Source: Sporolactobacillus spathodeae
GTDB taxonomy: Bacteria > Bacillota > Bacilli > Bacillales > Sporolactobacillaceae
DNA length: 64,000 bases
NCBI RefSeq assembly: GCF_016908935.1
Contig: NZ_JAFBEV010000004.1
Location: 118,925-182,924 of the forward strand
Reading direction: 5' to 3'
Positions 35,823-45,028 of the stretch are shown one piece after another. Positions within the stretch are counted from its first letter, which is position 1. Each line of letters starts with the position of its first letter. Below the pieces are notes generated by a model. That model saw only the letters and a list, made by a program, of their open reading frames with translations. It had not been told where the DNA came from and did not search any database. Both the position numbers and the translations under genes were made by a program.

Positions 35823-35828
35823 AGCAAA

Positions 35829-36422
35829 TCATCCTCTCTGATCAACATATAAACCGACAGCCTGAATATCAAGCGATGGATAGCGCGCCATGGACACATC
35901 GACCTGTCCCGGCGATACGTTGATTTCCGGCGCGTGAGTCACAGCCGATACCTGCGGCTGAAACGTCTGCCAATTCACCGATAACTCTGCCGGTGTAACT
36001 TGGTAGCGAACAGCTTCAGACGCTGGCGTCGTTCCGGTCGAATAGCGTGTGCCAATCACGGCGTCAGCTACATGATCGGCTGCGAAGCGAGCAAACATAT
36101 TCTGCCCCTTATTCTTGCCCAGCTGAAGCAATTGCTGTCCCTCTTCCGCGCGGCGCGCAATCCCATCGAGCACTGCTTGACTGCCTGCCTCAGCCGCCTC
36201 GCGGATTCGCACGCTGGCAGACTTTAGATCCATATTGTTCCAGCCTGCCGACTGATCGATCGCGATTATTGCTGGTTGCCGCGTGATCGTCATTTTCGCC
36301 TTCGGTTGCTCGATCGATTGCTCGGCTTTCGGCTGGCGGATCGACTGCGTGGCATTTTGGGTGGCTATTTTTATTTGTCCGAAAACTTGATGCATCTCAA
36401 GATGCGGCGTCATACTTCCCAT
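35829..36422 (-). CDS. yviE: DUF6470-family protein YviE
   Basis: 197 residues, Gln- and Ala-rich, with repeated short segments (RQPKAEQSIEQPKA). It occupies the yviE position between flgL and fliW. Function is unknown; the family occurs in Bacillus flagellar operons. AGGTGAGG stands just before ATG 36422; ATG 36413 is a possible alternative. Confidence 0.88.
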   Translation of the reverse strand: MGSMTPHLEMHQVFGQIKIATQNATQSIRQPKAEQSIEQPKAKMTITRQPAIIAIDQSAGWNNMDLKSASVRIREAAEAGSQAVLDGIARRAEEGQQLLQLGKNKGQNMFARFAADHVADAVIGTRYSTGTTPASEAVRYQVTPAELSVNWQTFQPQVSAVTHAPEINVSPGQVDVSMARYPSLDIQAVGLYVDQRG

Positions 36423-36438
36423 AGTTCCTCACCTGAAA

Positions 36439-37338
36439 TTATTTTAAATAATCCACAAGCGATTGCTGGATGACGCGGGCGCCAACGGAGAGTGAGGCGT
36501 TATACACATTCTGCTGCTGGTTCAGGTTGACGATGGTTTCCGCATAATCGGCGTCTTCATTATCAGACATGACTTTAGTCGCCGTCGTTTTCATATCACT
36601 AAGCCGATTGCTGATCATCGTCATCCGATTTTCTTTAGCGCCTAAGTCCGCCTGAGCCGACGACACGGCATCCAAATGCGTGTCAATTTTCGAAAGATAT
36701 GCACTGATATCCGAACTGCTGCCGGTAGTTAGTGTCGTCTGAAGCGAAGCCAGATCGTCAAACAAACCGTTCGATCCGTTCGCTGTAAAAACTGCGTCTG
36801 GTGGCACATTGATCGACATCTTAATCCCATCATTGACATCCAAAGAGACATCTGGATTGCTGAGTGCCGTTGTATTTGCCGTCACGGTGCCCGATGTACT
36901 GGTCAGCAGCGGATTTGCTGAATCACTGCCGCTGAAAATATATTGACCGCCGACTTGTGTATTGCCAATGGTCACCAGCTGCTGCGTCAATTGATTGACT
37001 TCCGCCTGAGCGGCCGCTCGTTGATCGGATGTATACGTCCCGTTACTCGCTTCGACCGTCAATTCGCGCACGCGCTGCAACACATCATTGACATCGGACA
37101 ATGCAGAGTCCGCGCTGTCCATCCACTTCTGCGCAGTCGTGACGTTTTTCTGATATTGTTCCACATGGCTGACGTCTGTCCGATAAGCAATGCCCATCGT
37201 AGCGACAACCGGATCATCCGAAGGCTTCGTGATTTTTTTACCCGTTGACAATTGGTTCTGATAATCTGCCAGTTTCGAATAACCGTCCGATATATGCTGA
37301 AGCAAACTGTTGGCCATCATGCTTTGCGTCACACGCAT
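36439..37338 (-). CDS. flgL: Flagellar hook-filament junction protein FlgL
   Basis: 299 residues from ATG 37338 (MRVTQSMMANSLLQHISDGY), flagellin-like N- and C-terminal helices (QNQLSTGKKITKPSDDPV; NQQQNVYNASLSVGARVIQQSLVDYLK). The frame is open to 37416, but that part only overlaps flgK. GGGAG precedes the chosen ATG. Second hook-associated protein, between FlgK and filament. Confidence 0.97.
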   Translation of the reverse strand: MRVTQSMMANSLLQHISDGYSKLADYQNQLSTGKKITKPSDDPVVATMGIAYRTDVSHVEQYQKNVTTAQKWMDSADSALSDVNDVLQRVRELTVEASNGTYTSDQRAAAQAEVNQLTQQLVTIGNTQVGGQYIFSGSDSANPLLTSTSGTVTANTTALSNPDVSLDVNDGIKMSINVPPDAVFTANGSNGLFDDLASLQTTLTTGSSSDISAYLSKIDTHLDAVSSAQADLGAKENRMTMISNRLSDMKTTATKVMSDNEDADYAETIVNLNQQQNVYNASLSVGARVIQQSLVDYLK

Positions 37339-37342
37339 CACG

Positions 37343-38866
37343 TTACACTCCCATCTTATTAATGATTGTATCGAGCATCGTATCCAGCGTATTGACAACC
37401 TTTGCCGAGGCAGCATAGGATTGCTGATACTGGATCAGATTGGTCAGTTCTTCGTCCGTAGAAACGCCGCTGATCGATGACCGGCGGTTCTGTGCGGCGG
37501 TCAGGAGTGAATTAGTATTCGTTGAAAATTGGTCCGCTGACTGCGCGTTCACGCCAATCTGGCCAATCAAAGATTCCAAATAATTTTGCAACGTGGCCGA
37601 CGAACCGTTTCCATCGATGTCGTATGCGTTCGTTGCCAGCACATCGGCCATCGCAATCGCTGACGTGTTATCGCCGCTCGCGCCACTGGCTACATTTGCC
37701 GTCACATCGCTGCCTTTCAAATCGGCATTAACATGAATATTGGCAGCAGTCACTGTCCCAGCGCTATTGCCACTTCCATCCCCAAGGAAAAAAGCTTCAC
37801 CCTTGCTCGACCCGCCAGCACTTGTCGCGTATGCCGCGTTAAATTTACTCGCCAACGTTTGCGCCATATTATCCAGACTATTCATGACTGCCGGGAAATC
37901 CACCGTATAGGAATCGATTTCCCCCTGAAGCTTGCCGGACATATTGTTTAAATTTGCGGAGCCAGAGGCCGGAAGCGTATTTCCAGAATTATCAACAAGT
38001 GTAACAGCCACCTGAGGATTGCCGTTCATGTCAGTCGACTGTGTGGTTTGCAGATGATTGTTTGTCAGATTTTGTCCATCCACAAGCGTGGCGGACGGCA
38101 CGTACGACTTTCCGTCCTTGTCAACCAACTCAATTGAATACCGGCCGACCGCGCCAGCTACCGGATTGCCGCCGCTCGGAGTGGTTGTCACCTTGACGTT
38201 CACCAGTGCCGAGAGTTTGTCGACGATCGCATCGCGCTGATCATACAGATCGTTGGGCAGAAAACCATTCGCTTCTTGATTATTAATCTGCTTGTTCAAT
38301 GCAGTAAGCTGATCCGCATAATTATTTACAAGCGATGTGTTTTCATTGATTTGATCGCTGATGTTGTTCTGAACCTTACCGAGTGAGCCCGCGATATAGT
38401 TAAACGTATCAGCAACCTCTGCGCCATTCTGCAGTACAACCGAACCGGTCCCGCTCGTTCCCGCATTAGACGCCAAGTCTTGCAGCGATTGCCAAAAATT
38501 ATTCAATACCGTTGAAATCCCACTATCCGAAGGCTCGTTAACAATATTCTCCATCTGGCTGTAGGCATCGTTGACTGCCGACCAATAACCGTTCTGATTC
38601 GTATTATCCCTCACTTGCAAGTCAACAAACGTGTCGCGGATCCGGCTGATCGATCCCGCGGTCACACCGGTGCCGATTTGACCGGCCCCTCGCGCCGCAT
38701 TGATCCCGGAAGCTGGGAACGGTGTCCAAGTCGTCAGATCGACGCGCTGTCTGGAATAGCCGTCTGTATTGGCGTTTGAGATGTTGTCTCCGGTCGTTTG
38801 AATGACTTCCTGGTTGACTTCCAGAGCACGCTGCATCATGTTGAGACTTGAAAAAATCGGAATCAT
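37343..38866 (-). CDS. flgK: Flagellar hook-associated protein FlgK
   Basis: 507 residues. The N-terminal rod/hook motif is ALEVNQEVIQTTGDNISNANTDGYSRQRV (first 20: ALEVNQEVIQTTGDNISNAN) and the C-terminus ends DTMLDTIINKMGV. First hook-associated protein, linking hook and filament through FlgL. GGGAAGGA-type site before ATG 38866; directly followed by flgL. Confidence 0.97.
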   Translation of the reverse strand: MIPIFSSLNMMQRALEVNQEVIQTTGDNISNANTDGYSRQRVDLTTWTPFPASGINAARGAGQIGTGVTAGSISRIRDTFVDLQVRDNTNQNGYWSAVNDAYSQMENIVNEPSDSGISTVLNNFWQSLQDLASNAGTSGTGSVVLQNGAEVADTFNYIAGSLGKVQNNISDQINENTSLVNNYADQLTALNKQINNQEANGFLPNDLYDQRDAIVDKLSALVNVKVTTTPSGGNPVAGAVGRYSIELVDKDGKSYVPSATLVDGQNLTNNHLQTTQSTDMNGNPQVAVTLVDNSGNTLPASGSANLNNMSGKLQGEIDSYTVDFPAVMNSLDNMAQTLASKFNAAYATSAGGSSKGEAFFLGDGSGNSAGTVTAANIHVNADLKGSDVTANVASGASGDNTSAIAMADVLATNAYDIDGNGSSATLQNYLESLIGQIGVNAQSADQFSTNTNSLLTAAQNRRSSISGVSTDEELTNLIQYQQSYAASAKVVNTLDTMLDTIINKMGV

Positions 38867-38887
38867 TGAGCTTGTCCTTCCCCTCTG

Positions 38888-39376
38888 TTACGCGCGCGAA
38901 TCGATGCGTCTGCTGAACGCCGATGGCTGTTTGCCACCGCGATGACCGTAGCCTGCTGGCTGCAGCGGCTGTGGTTGTAATAAGTTCAAATTAAGACGAA
39001 CAAATTGAAGCGACTGAGCCAGCATCTCTTGATTCAGCTGGTTGGCTTTTTTTAAAGTGTAAACCGCGTCTTTAAGCTGCTTGTAAAGGTTGTCCCATTC
39101 CATCCGGGCGTCTTCTGGAACAAACCGAGCGATCCATGTTCTGAATGTCCCGTCTGCTCGCAAATCCCCTGATGACAGACGCGCCGTTTCTTCGCTGCGT
39201 AACCGTTCCGTTTCTTGAAGCTTTTCGACCAAGGGTATCTCCTGCTTCGTCAATTTATCAACCGCCGAAACATCCCCCGCTTTAATCGCTTCTGTTTTCT
39301 CGGCGGCTAATTGGCTTAACCGAACATGCAGATCAATGAGTTGCTGCACGATCGTTTTCATGGACTGGGTCGACAT
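38888..39376 (-). CDS. flgN: FlgN-type chaperone for FlgK/FlgL
   Basis: 162 residues, helical, Glu/Lys/Gln-rich, FlgN family (B. subtilis YvyG). ATG 39376 (MSTQSMKTIVQQLIDLH) follows GGGGAAGTGG at good spacing; the frame is open to ATG 39418, overlapping the flgM stop, as an alternative. The last ~25 residues (QPAGYGHRGGKQPSAFSRR) look disordered. Confidence 0.9.
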   Translation of the reverse strand: MSTQSMKTIVQQLIDLHVRLSQLAAEKTEAIKAGDVSAVDKLTKQEIPLVEKLQETERLRSEETARLSSGDLRADGTFRTWIARFVPEDARMEWDNLYKQLKDAVYTLKKANQLNQEMLAQSLQFVRLNLNLLQPQPLQPAGYGHRGGKQPSAFSRRIDSRA

Positions 39377-39414
39377 TTTGCCACTTCCCCACTTGATTTC
39401 ATCGCTTGCTTCCA

Positions 39415-39681
39415 TCATTTGTTCCAGTACGCATACATTTTCGCTGCGATCGATTTTGCATCCACATGATAGTCTCCCGATTGAACTTGCGCTTTGAGCT
39501 GTTCAACCTTGTTGCTACGCGTTTCATCCATTTTGCCGACTTCCTGCATATGCCTGGCTTCCGCTGAGATTTCTACTTTATCGTTTGTATGGGAAGCCGC
39601 CTTACTCTGGGATTCCGTTGATTTGTGAGAATTATACATGCCGTACGTCTGCTGAATCGGCTGATAACGGTCAATTTTCAT
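39415..39681 (-). CDS. flgM: Anti-sigma-D factor FlgM
   Basis: 88 residues from ATG 39681; the apparent GTG start at 39690 lies inside the GAGGTG ribosome site. The C-terminal half (DKVEISAEARHMQEV to KMYAYWNK) contains the sigma-binding helices. It holds sigma-D inactive until secreted through the hook-basal body. Followed with 4-base overlap potential by flgN. Confidence 0.95.
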   Translation of the reverse strand: MKIDRYQPIQQTYGMYNSHKSTESQSKAASHTNDKVEISAEARHMQEVGKMDETRSNKVEQLKAQVQSGDYHVDAKSIAAKMYAYWNK

Positions 39682-39783
39682 CTGTATCACCTCTTCTGTC
39701 CTTCAATCGTTCAAGTTGCTGCCGTGCATCACGCGTCTCTTCTTATTATATCGGATCAACGGTTCTCCATGTTTAATTCAGGT

Positions 39784-40191
39784 TCAGAAGCGCGAATTTC
39801 TCGTGTGGTAAGTGATACTCTCCTGATTTTTTTGCGACACTTTTTTCTCCTCGTCAGCACGACGCAGCTCGCCCTCGATTTTCGTCCGACATGATTCGCA
39901 GACAACCCCCGTCTGAATCAAGGTGCCGCATGATTTGCATGGATAACCAAGATTCGGGAACATTGATGTGGTTAACCGTCCTTCGCGAACCCATTGATAA
40001 ATTAAATCGGCGGAAACCCCCGTCTCTTCATGAACTTCCGGAACAGTCGCCATCCGGTGTTCTTTTGACGTAATGTATTTATAAACCAAATCAAAAAGCC
40101 GGTCCTGTTCCTTCAAGCATTCCGGACAATACGGCGATGCAACGCGAACAAAGACTCTGCCACAATTTTTACAATTTGAAAGTTCTGCCAT
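39784..40191 (-). CDS. yvyF: YvyF-type flagellar operon protein
   Basis: 135 residues from ATG 40191 (AAAGGGA nine bases upstream). Zinc-ribbon CKNCGRVF ... CPEC at the N-terminus, a helix-turn-helix-like centre (VPEVHEETGVSADLIYQWV), and CKSC ... CESC near the end. First gene of the flgM operon as in B. subtilis, where YvyF (FlgO-like) affects flagellin translation or assembly; the mechanism is not settled. Confidence 0.93.
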   Translation of the reverse strand: MAELSNCKNCGRVFVRVASPYCPECLKEQDRLFDLVYKYITSKEHRMATVPEVHEETGVSADLIYQWVREGRLTTSMFPNLGYPCKSCGTLIQTGVVCESCRTKIEGELRRADEEKKVSQKNQESITYHTRNSRF

Positions 40192-40236
40192 CCTGATCAA
40201 TCCCTTTCCATTTTCCCAAAAATACTCGCTGTTAAA

Positions 40237-40263
40237 CTATCGGCTCTTTGTCCCGCAACTTTA
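40237..40263 (-). promoter_or_regulatory. Sigma-D promoter of the yvyF-flgM-...-csrA operon
   Basis: Minus strand TAAA, exactly 15 bases, GCCGATAG: 11 of 12 consensus matches, ~45 bases before yvyF. No gene lies in 40200-40533. Confidence 0.92.
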
Positions 40264-40533
40264 AGCATAGTTTCAAAGAATGGACAACAAATGCGGCGAT
40301 TGACGTCACAAGACTGGCACGTTTTGCCCCCGGCTTGATGCTTATCTATGTTAAAATGCCAAATAGGAGGCGTTCGTTTGCATCAATTTGTCGGACACTC
40401 ACCTTCATTATAGGCAAAACAGACACCGACCGCGCGAATCTTGTTTTTAAAAATTTTTATTTGGAAAAAATGAATTCATTGTTCCCGCTGATATAAAATT
40501 TACAAACGATTTACTGAGCAGGAGTTGACACGA

Positions 40534-41316
40534 TTGCAAGCCAGTCGAACACATTGGCTCAAGTGGTTCCTTGGGCTTGACATTTTTCTCGCCGCAATTC
40601 TTGCCGGTCTCTATATGCATGAAAATAAAATTCAACCTGTTGAAGCGTTGACCGCGATCCGCCAACTCTGGAGTGAAACCAACCAGACGATTGGTGCTAC
40701 CTCCGATCGGCTGCCGGCAGAAGTCCGTCCCATTGATGTCCCACTTTTGCTGCAAAAACCGGAATTGCCGCGCGGCTGTGAAGTCACGTCGCTAGCGATG
40801 TTGCTCCAAAATGCAGGCGTGAAAGTCAGCAAAATGAAGTTAGCAAGTGAAATTAAAAAGGTACCTTATGCCGCCCGCGGGAAATATGGCGATCCAGAGA
40901 AGGGCTTTGTTGGTGATATGTATGATAGTGACCAACCGGGATACGGCGTCTATCATAAGCCGATCGCCCATCTCGCTGGTCGCTATCTGCCCGATCGCGT
41001 TGCCGATCTGAGCGGTCAGTCCTTCGCCTCAATCGAGCGCAAACTCAGTGAAGGCAAGCCTGTGCTTGTGATCACCAATATCACTTTTCGCCCGCTCAGC
41101 GACTCGGCCTTTCAAACGTGGCAAACCAAATCAGGACCCATCCGCGTCACTTATTATGAACATGCAGTTTTACTGACCGGTTACAATCGCCATTCTGTTT
41201 TCTTCAATAATCCGCTCGGTAAGAAAAATGCTTCGGCCGACAAAACAAATTTTATAAAAGCTTGGAAGCAAATGGGCAGTCAGGCAATTAGCTATAACGA
41301 TTTTCCTGGACTGTAA
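40534..41316 (+). CDS. Membrane-anchored C39-like cysteine peptidase (YvpB-like)
   Basis: 260 residues. One N-terminal membrane helix (FLGLDIFLAAILAGLY), then a C39_2 domain: ELPRGCEVTSLAMLL with catalytic Cys, YYEHAVLLTGYN with His, and FFNNPLG with the Asp/Asn position. Probably extracytoplasmic. The start is a TTG; 40534 has the better distance to GAGCAGGAG than TTG 40525. It sits between comFC and yvyF in the opposite direction, an insertion relative to B. subtilis. Confidence 0.87.
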   Translation: MQASRTHWLKWFLGLDIFLAAILAGLYMHENKIQPVEALTAIRQLWSETNQTIGATSDRLPAEVRPIDVPLLLQKPELPRGCEVTSLAMLLQNAGVKVSKMKLASEIKKVPYAARGKYGDPEKGFVGDMYDSDQPGYGVYHKPIAHLAGRYLPDRVADLSGQSFASIERKLSEGKPVLVITNITFRPLSDSAFQTWQTKSGPIRVTYYEHAVLLTGYNRHSVFFNNPLGKKNASADKTNFIKAWKQMGSQAISYNDFPGL

Positions 41317-41329
41317 GACGGCACGTCCT

Positions 41330-42109
41330 TCAGCCATGAATCAGCGTCAGGGAATCCACACATTCCGGCTCAGCCGCGGCAAGGACAGCCGCGGCTTTTC
41401 TTAGTGTCGCGCCCGTTGTGTAAATATCATCAATGATCAGCAGTCGCTTTCCTGAAAGCCTGGCCGCGTAATTCGGATTTAATCGAAAGGGATTGTCTGT
41501 CATATTCATTCGCTCCAACTTACGCTTCTTGCTTTGCTTGCGATTTTGCCCATCGTGAAGCAAGGCTGGAATCACTTCGCCATCGAGCATTGCGGCAAGC
41601 AATTCCGACTGATTAAAGCCCCGTTCTTCCAGACGCTGCGTGCTTACCGGAATCGGAAGCAGCAGCGGCGGTTCCGCTCTTTGTTTATTGTTCAGAAAAT
41701 TTTCCCATCGCCCGCGCCAACTGCTGCCTATGCTGCGCGCGTACACCGCTCGCCATTCTGCCCGGAATCCTTCCGCCAACCGTTCATCGCCGTGGAATTT
41801 AAAAGCAGTAAAGACCTCTTTCATCCAGTCATTATAGCTGAACAGCGCTTCATTGTGGCCAAAATACTTATCCGCCGGCGACTGTCTCCAGAGGAGACAA
41901 TCGCTGCAATAGCCGTCGCGACAAAATTCAGGATCAAGCCCGCGCCGATCGCGTCCGCAACCCAGGCAGCGCATCTCCGGGTCGATTGGCGCGAATTTGC
42001 TTTGGCATTCAGAACAGAACCCCGGCGGATCAGACGGCGCAAGCAGACGGGCAAAGGTCAGCGCTAGATGACGGTCTTTCCGGCAATATAAACAATTATT
42101 CTCGGACAT
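41330..42109 (-). CDS. comFC: Competence protein ComFC (phosphoribosyltransferase-fold)
   Basis: 259 residues: N-terminal zinc-binding region (CLYC, CSEC, CLGC, CSDC) and C-terminal PRTase motif LLIIDDIYTTGATLRKAA near 225-242. Needed for efficient uptake or processing of transforming DNA. Overlaps comFA by 14 bases; comFB, which lies between them in B. subtilis, is absent. Confidence 0.96.
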   Translation of the reverse strand: MSENNCLYCRKDRHLALTFARLLAPSDPPGFCSECQSKFAPIDPEMRCLGCGRDRRGLDPEFCRDGYCSDCLLWRQSPADKYFGHNEALFSYNDWMKEVFTAFKFHGDERLAEGFRAEWRAVYARSIGSSWRGRWENFLNNKQRAEPPLLLPIPVSTQRLEERGFNQSELLAAMLDGEVIPALLHDGQNRKQSKKRKLERMNMTDNPFRLNPNYAARLSGKRLLIIDDIYTTGATLRKAAAVLAAAEPECVDSLTLIHG

Positions 42110-43550
42110 GGCCCGCCTCTTGGTTCATCATTTCAATGTGCTGGCGCGCCTTCAGCATCTGCAATGTGCGTCCGTTATGAAAAAACAGCACATCACCACT
42201 CGGCTGATTCGCTGATCGCCCGACCCGCCCGGCAATTTGGACAAGCGCCCGCTCATCGAAAATCGAGTCGTCGGCGCCAAACACCCCAACTTCGACGCCA
42301 GGCACTGTGACGCCGCGTTCGAGAATCGTCGTCGTCACAAGGATATCGAGCTTCCCCTGGCGGAAGTAGGCTACTTTAGCATGCCTGTCGGGATCCTCCG
42401 AGTGAACACCGGCGACCCGCCCGAAGCCCTCTCTTTGCAGAAGTTCCGTGAGCGCGTGGACAATTGCCAGCGACGGAACAAACAGGAACAGCTGAACCTT
42501 GGCTCGCATTTTCTCAGCGACCCATTTTTTAAAGGCATGCGGCAGAAACTGCTTGTGCAGCGCAGTCCGCCAATTGCCAATCCAACGGAATTCAGGAGTC
42601 GGTAGTGGAAAGCCATGGTACCTGCCAGGAATACGTACGCCGTCTATTTTTCCGCGCGCGAACGCGGTGCACAGATTGTTAGGTGGCGTCGCTGTCAAAT
42701 AAGCAATCGGCGCGTTTGATCGAGTCGACTTTTCTACCGCGAACGGAAGCATCGGATCGGTATGAAATGGAAAGGCATCCACTTCATCGATAAAAATCAA
42801 GTCAAAATAGGCAACGAAATGGATGAGCTGATGGGTCGTCGCAAGTACCAGCGGCGCACCGGGCACTTTCTCCTCGCTGCCACCGTACAATGCGCTGATC
42901 GGCACCGGCGGAAAAGCTGCCCGAAACCGCGGCAGTAGTTCTTTAACGACATCGGTCCGCGGCGTGGCCAAAGCGACACGCTTGCCTGCGAGCAGTGCAT
43001 GTTCAATCGCCGGAAATAGCAACTCCGTCTTTCCTGCTCCAGCCACCGCCCAAATCAAGAACGAACGGCCGGCGGTCAGCGCCTGATCCAGCTTTTCCGA
43101 AGCCGATCGCTGCTGCGCGGAAAGTGAACCTTGCCAGGCGCATAATTTTGCGTCATGCCCCCACGGCTGGATCCGCGCCGCTGGTTCCGGACCCGCCCAA
43201 GAAGCAAGTTGCCCGTAGCTGCGAATCACACCGCCCATATTCAGACAATGGCGGCAATAGACACAGTCGCAACCCTTCATCCGGCAACGAGCAAATGCGC
43301 GCGGATCTTCATTGCCGCAACGATTGCAATGCCATTTTTTCTGTGTGATGAAGCGCGTGAAAACGCCGCAACGAACCGGTTCAATCCCTGGCTTCACTTT
43401 AATAAAACCATGTGCGATATGTTCGCGAACGATGGCTTTTGAAAAGGGTAAATCCTCAAGTCGATACTCTTTTCCAAACAAAAATTGTTGAATATCCGGA
43501 TTCGGTGAGAAAAAATCGGTTTGCTCCTGTACTTTTTCATGCACGATCAT
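42096..43550 (-). CDS. comFA: Competence DNA-uptake ATPase ComFA
   Basis: 484 residues. N-terminal four-Cys zinc finger (CNRCGNEDPRAFARC, CDCVYCRHC), then SF2 helicase motifs: Walker A AVAGAGKTELLF near 168, DEVDAFPF near 268, TATPP near 299, and motif VI QIAGRVGRSA near 450. It drives ssDNA import with ComEC. It is coupled to comFC. No ComK box was sought in detail. Confidence 0.96.
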   Translation of the reverse strand: MIVHEKVQEQTDFFSPNPDIQQFLFGKEYRLEDLPFSKAIVREHIAHGFIKVKPGIEPVRCGVFTRFITQKKWHCNRCGNEDPRAFARCRMKGCDCVYCRHCLNMGGVIRSYGQLASWAGPEPAARIQPWGHDAKLCAWQGSLSAQQRSASEKLDQALTAGRSFLIWAVAGAGKTELLFPAIEHALLAGKRVALATPRTDVVKELLPRFRAAFPPVPISALYGGSEEKVPGAPLVLATTHQLIHFVAYFDLIFIDEVDAFPFHTDPMLPFAVEKSTRSNAPIAYLTATPPNNLCTAFARGKIDGVRIPGRYHGFPLPTPEFRWIGNWRTALHKQFLPHAFKKWVAEKMRAKVQLFLFVPSLAIVHALTELLQREGFGRVAGVHSEDPDRHAKVAYFRQGKLDILVTTTILERGVTVPGVEVGVFGADDSIFDERALVQIAGRVGRSANQPSGDVLFFHNGRTLQMLKARQHIEMMNQEAGHVRE

Positions 43551-43930
43551 CGTGGGCCAACCTTCTTTCGAAGTAAGATCTGCAGGAAAAGTAAAAAGTT
43601 AAGCAGGCGCCAAGCGGATTCAGACAGTTATAGCCTCACGGGTTCGGGAAGGTCATGTAAAAACAAAGCGGAAAAAATCAGAAATTTTTTAAAGGGGACT
43701 GATTCGACACTCAGCCAAAAAGGGGGAAAATAAAACAGGTGTCTGATTCGATAAACCTGTTGCTTATTATTTCTACGTTGCGTTGCAAAACTCCTTCTTA
43801 ATTTTTGAAAAAGGGGCAGCCCTGAAAAAGCAGCAATCTCCAGTTCCTACCGCTCGTCCGTCGAAGTTCGGGAAGGCTCAGATGATGCTCTTGACCCAGC
43901 GGAATCATACCGAAACTCGCGAACCAGTAC

Positions 43931-44030
43931 TCAAACTAACGAATCCGCGCTTTAACTAACGTATCAGGCCTTAAACTAACGAATCCGCGCTTTAACTAAC
44001 GAATCGCGTCCTTAACTAACGAAACACCCC
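43931..44030 (+). repeat. 20-bp tandem array with TAACTAACGAATC core
   Basis: Five units of exactly 20 bases, e.g. TTTAACTAACGAATCCGCGC, between comFA and degU. The same unit recurs at 59968-60050. In 43551-43930 I see no gene. Confidence 0.93.
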
Positions 44031-44038
44031 TCTGATGT

Positions 44039-44077
44039 GCAAAAGACTGCAGGTATGAAACCCTGCAGTCTTTTTTC
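44039..44077. terminator. Intrinsic terminator downstream of degU
   Basis: Stem AAAAGACTGCAGG / CCTGCAGTCTTTT with T runs on both strands. Confidence 0.85.
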
Positions 44078-44156
44078 AAGCCGATTTAATTTGTGAGCAG
44101 ATTCGCCTGTCCTCGAACCTCGGCTGTTTCTATCCCGTCCGAGGGCAGCGTTCTTT

Positions 44157-44861
44157 TTAATAAATTTTAACCCAGCCGTTTTTGATCGCTTCGACAACTG
44201 CCTGTGTGCGGTCATCAACGTTCATTTTCTGCAAAATATTGCTGACGTGATTTTTGACTGTTTTTTCACTGATGTACAGGTGGTCGCCAATCGCGCGATT
44301 GCTCTTACCGTCCGCCATCAGCTGCAGCACTTCGCATTCGCGATGGGTCAGAATATGTAGTGGCGGTCGGTATTCGAGGTCGCGGTATCCGGACGGCTCG
44401 CTCGCGTAGCCTTTCGACGCGAGCCTTCGGAATTCATTGACCAGATTATGTGTCACCTTCGGATGAATAAACGCACCGCCTTGCGCCACAATTCGCACGG
44501 CTTCAATCATCGAGTCGGCATCCATTTCTTTCAGCAGATAGCCGAGTGCACCAGATTTCAAGACATGCGTCACGTAACTCTCGTCATCATGAATCGATAG
44601 AATGATCACTTTCAGTCCTGGATGATTTTTGATTAATTGCCGTGTCGCTTCGACACCGTTCATCTTCGGCATATTGATGTCCATCAGCACGACGTCTGGC
44701 TTGGTTTGCTCGATTAAGCGTTCGGCAGCGCTGCCGTCATCACCCTCGGCAACAACTTGGAAATCGTCTTCCATATCCAAGATGCGCTTCACGCCTTCAC
44801 GGAACAACCGATGATCATCGATTAGTGCAATTGTTGTTATCTGTGGCCGACTGTTTGTCAT
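44157..44861 (-). CDS. degU: Two-component response regulator DegU
   Basis: 234 residues. Receiver domain with [14 protein letters not shown], phospho-acceptor in [14 protein letters not shown] (Asp near 57) and Lys in YLLKE; C-terminal LuxR/NarL HTH ([35 protein letters not shown]). It controls degradative enzymes, competence, motility and biofilm. 167 bases separate it from degS upstream. Confidence 0.97.
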   Translation of the reverse strand: MTNSRPQITTIALIDDHRLFREGVKRILDMEDDFQVVAEGDDGSAAERLIEQTKPDVVLMDINMPKMNGVEATRQLIKNHPGLKVIILSIHDDESYVTHVLKSGALGYLLKEMDADSMIEAVRIVAQGGAFIHPKVTHNLVNEFRRLASKGYASEPSGYRDLEYRPPLHILTHRECEVLQLMADGKSNRAIGDHLYISEKTVKNHVSNILQKMNVDDRTQAVVEAIKNGWVKIY

Positions 44862-45028
44862 TATTCGCCTGCTGCATTGTCACAAGCAAGAATTGCGCCA
44901 TCCTTAACGGCGGCTGCGCTCGTGATGTCCCAGATTGCAACAGTGTGCTCACCTCTCTTAATGTTGACCGGCGGTGCCAAAAATTCGGGACGCGCACACA
45001 TCCGTCAGTCATCAAATCATTTCAAGTT

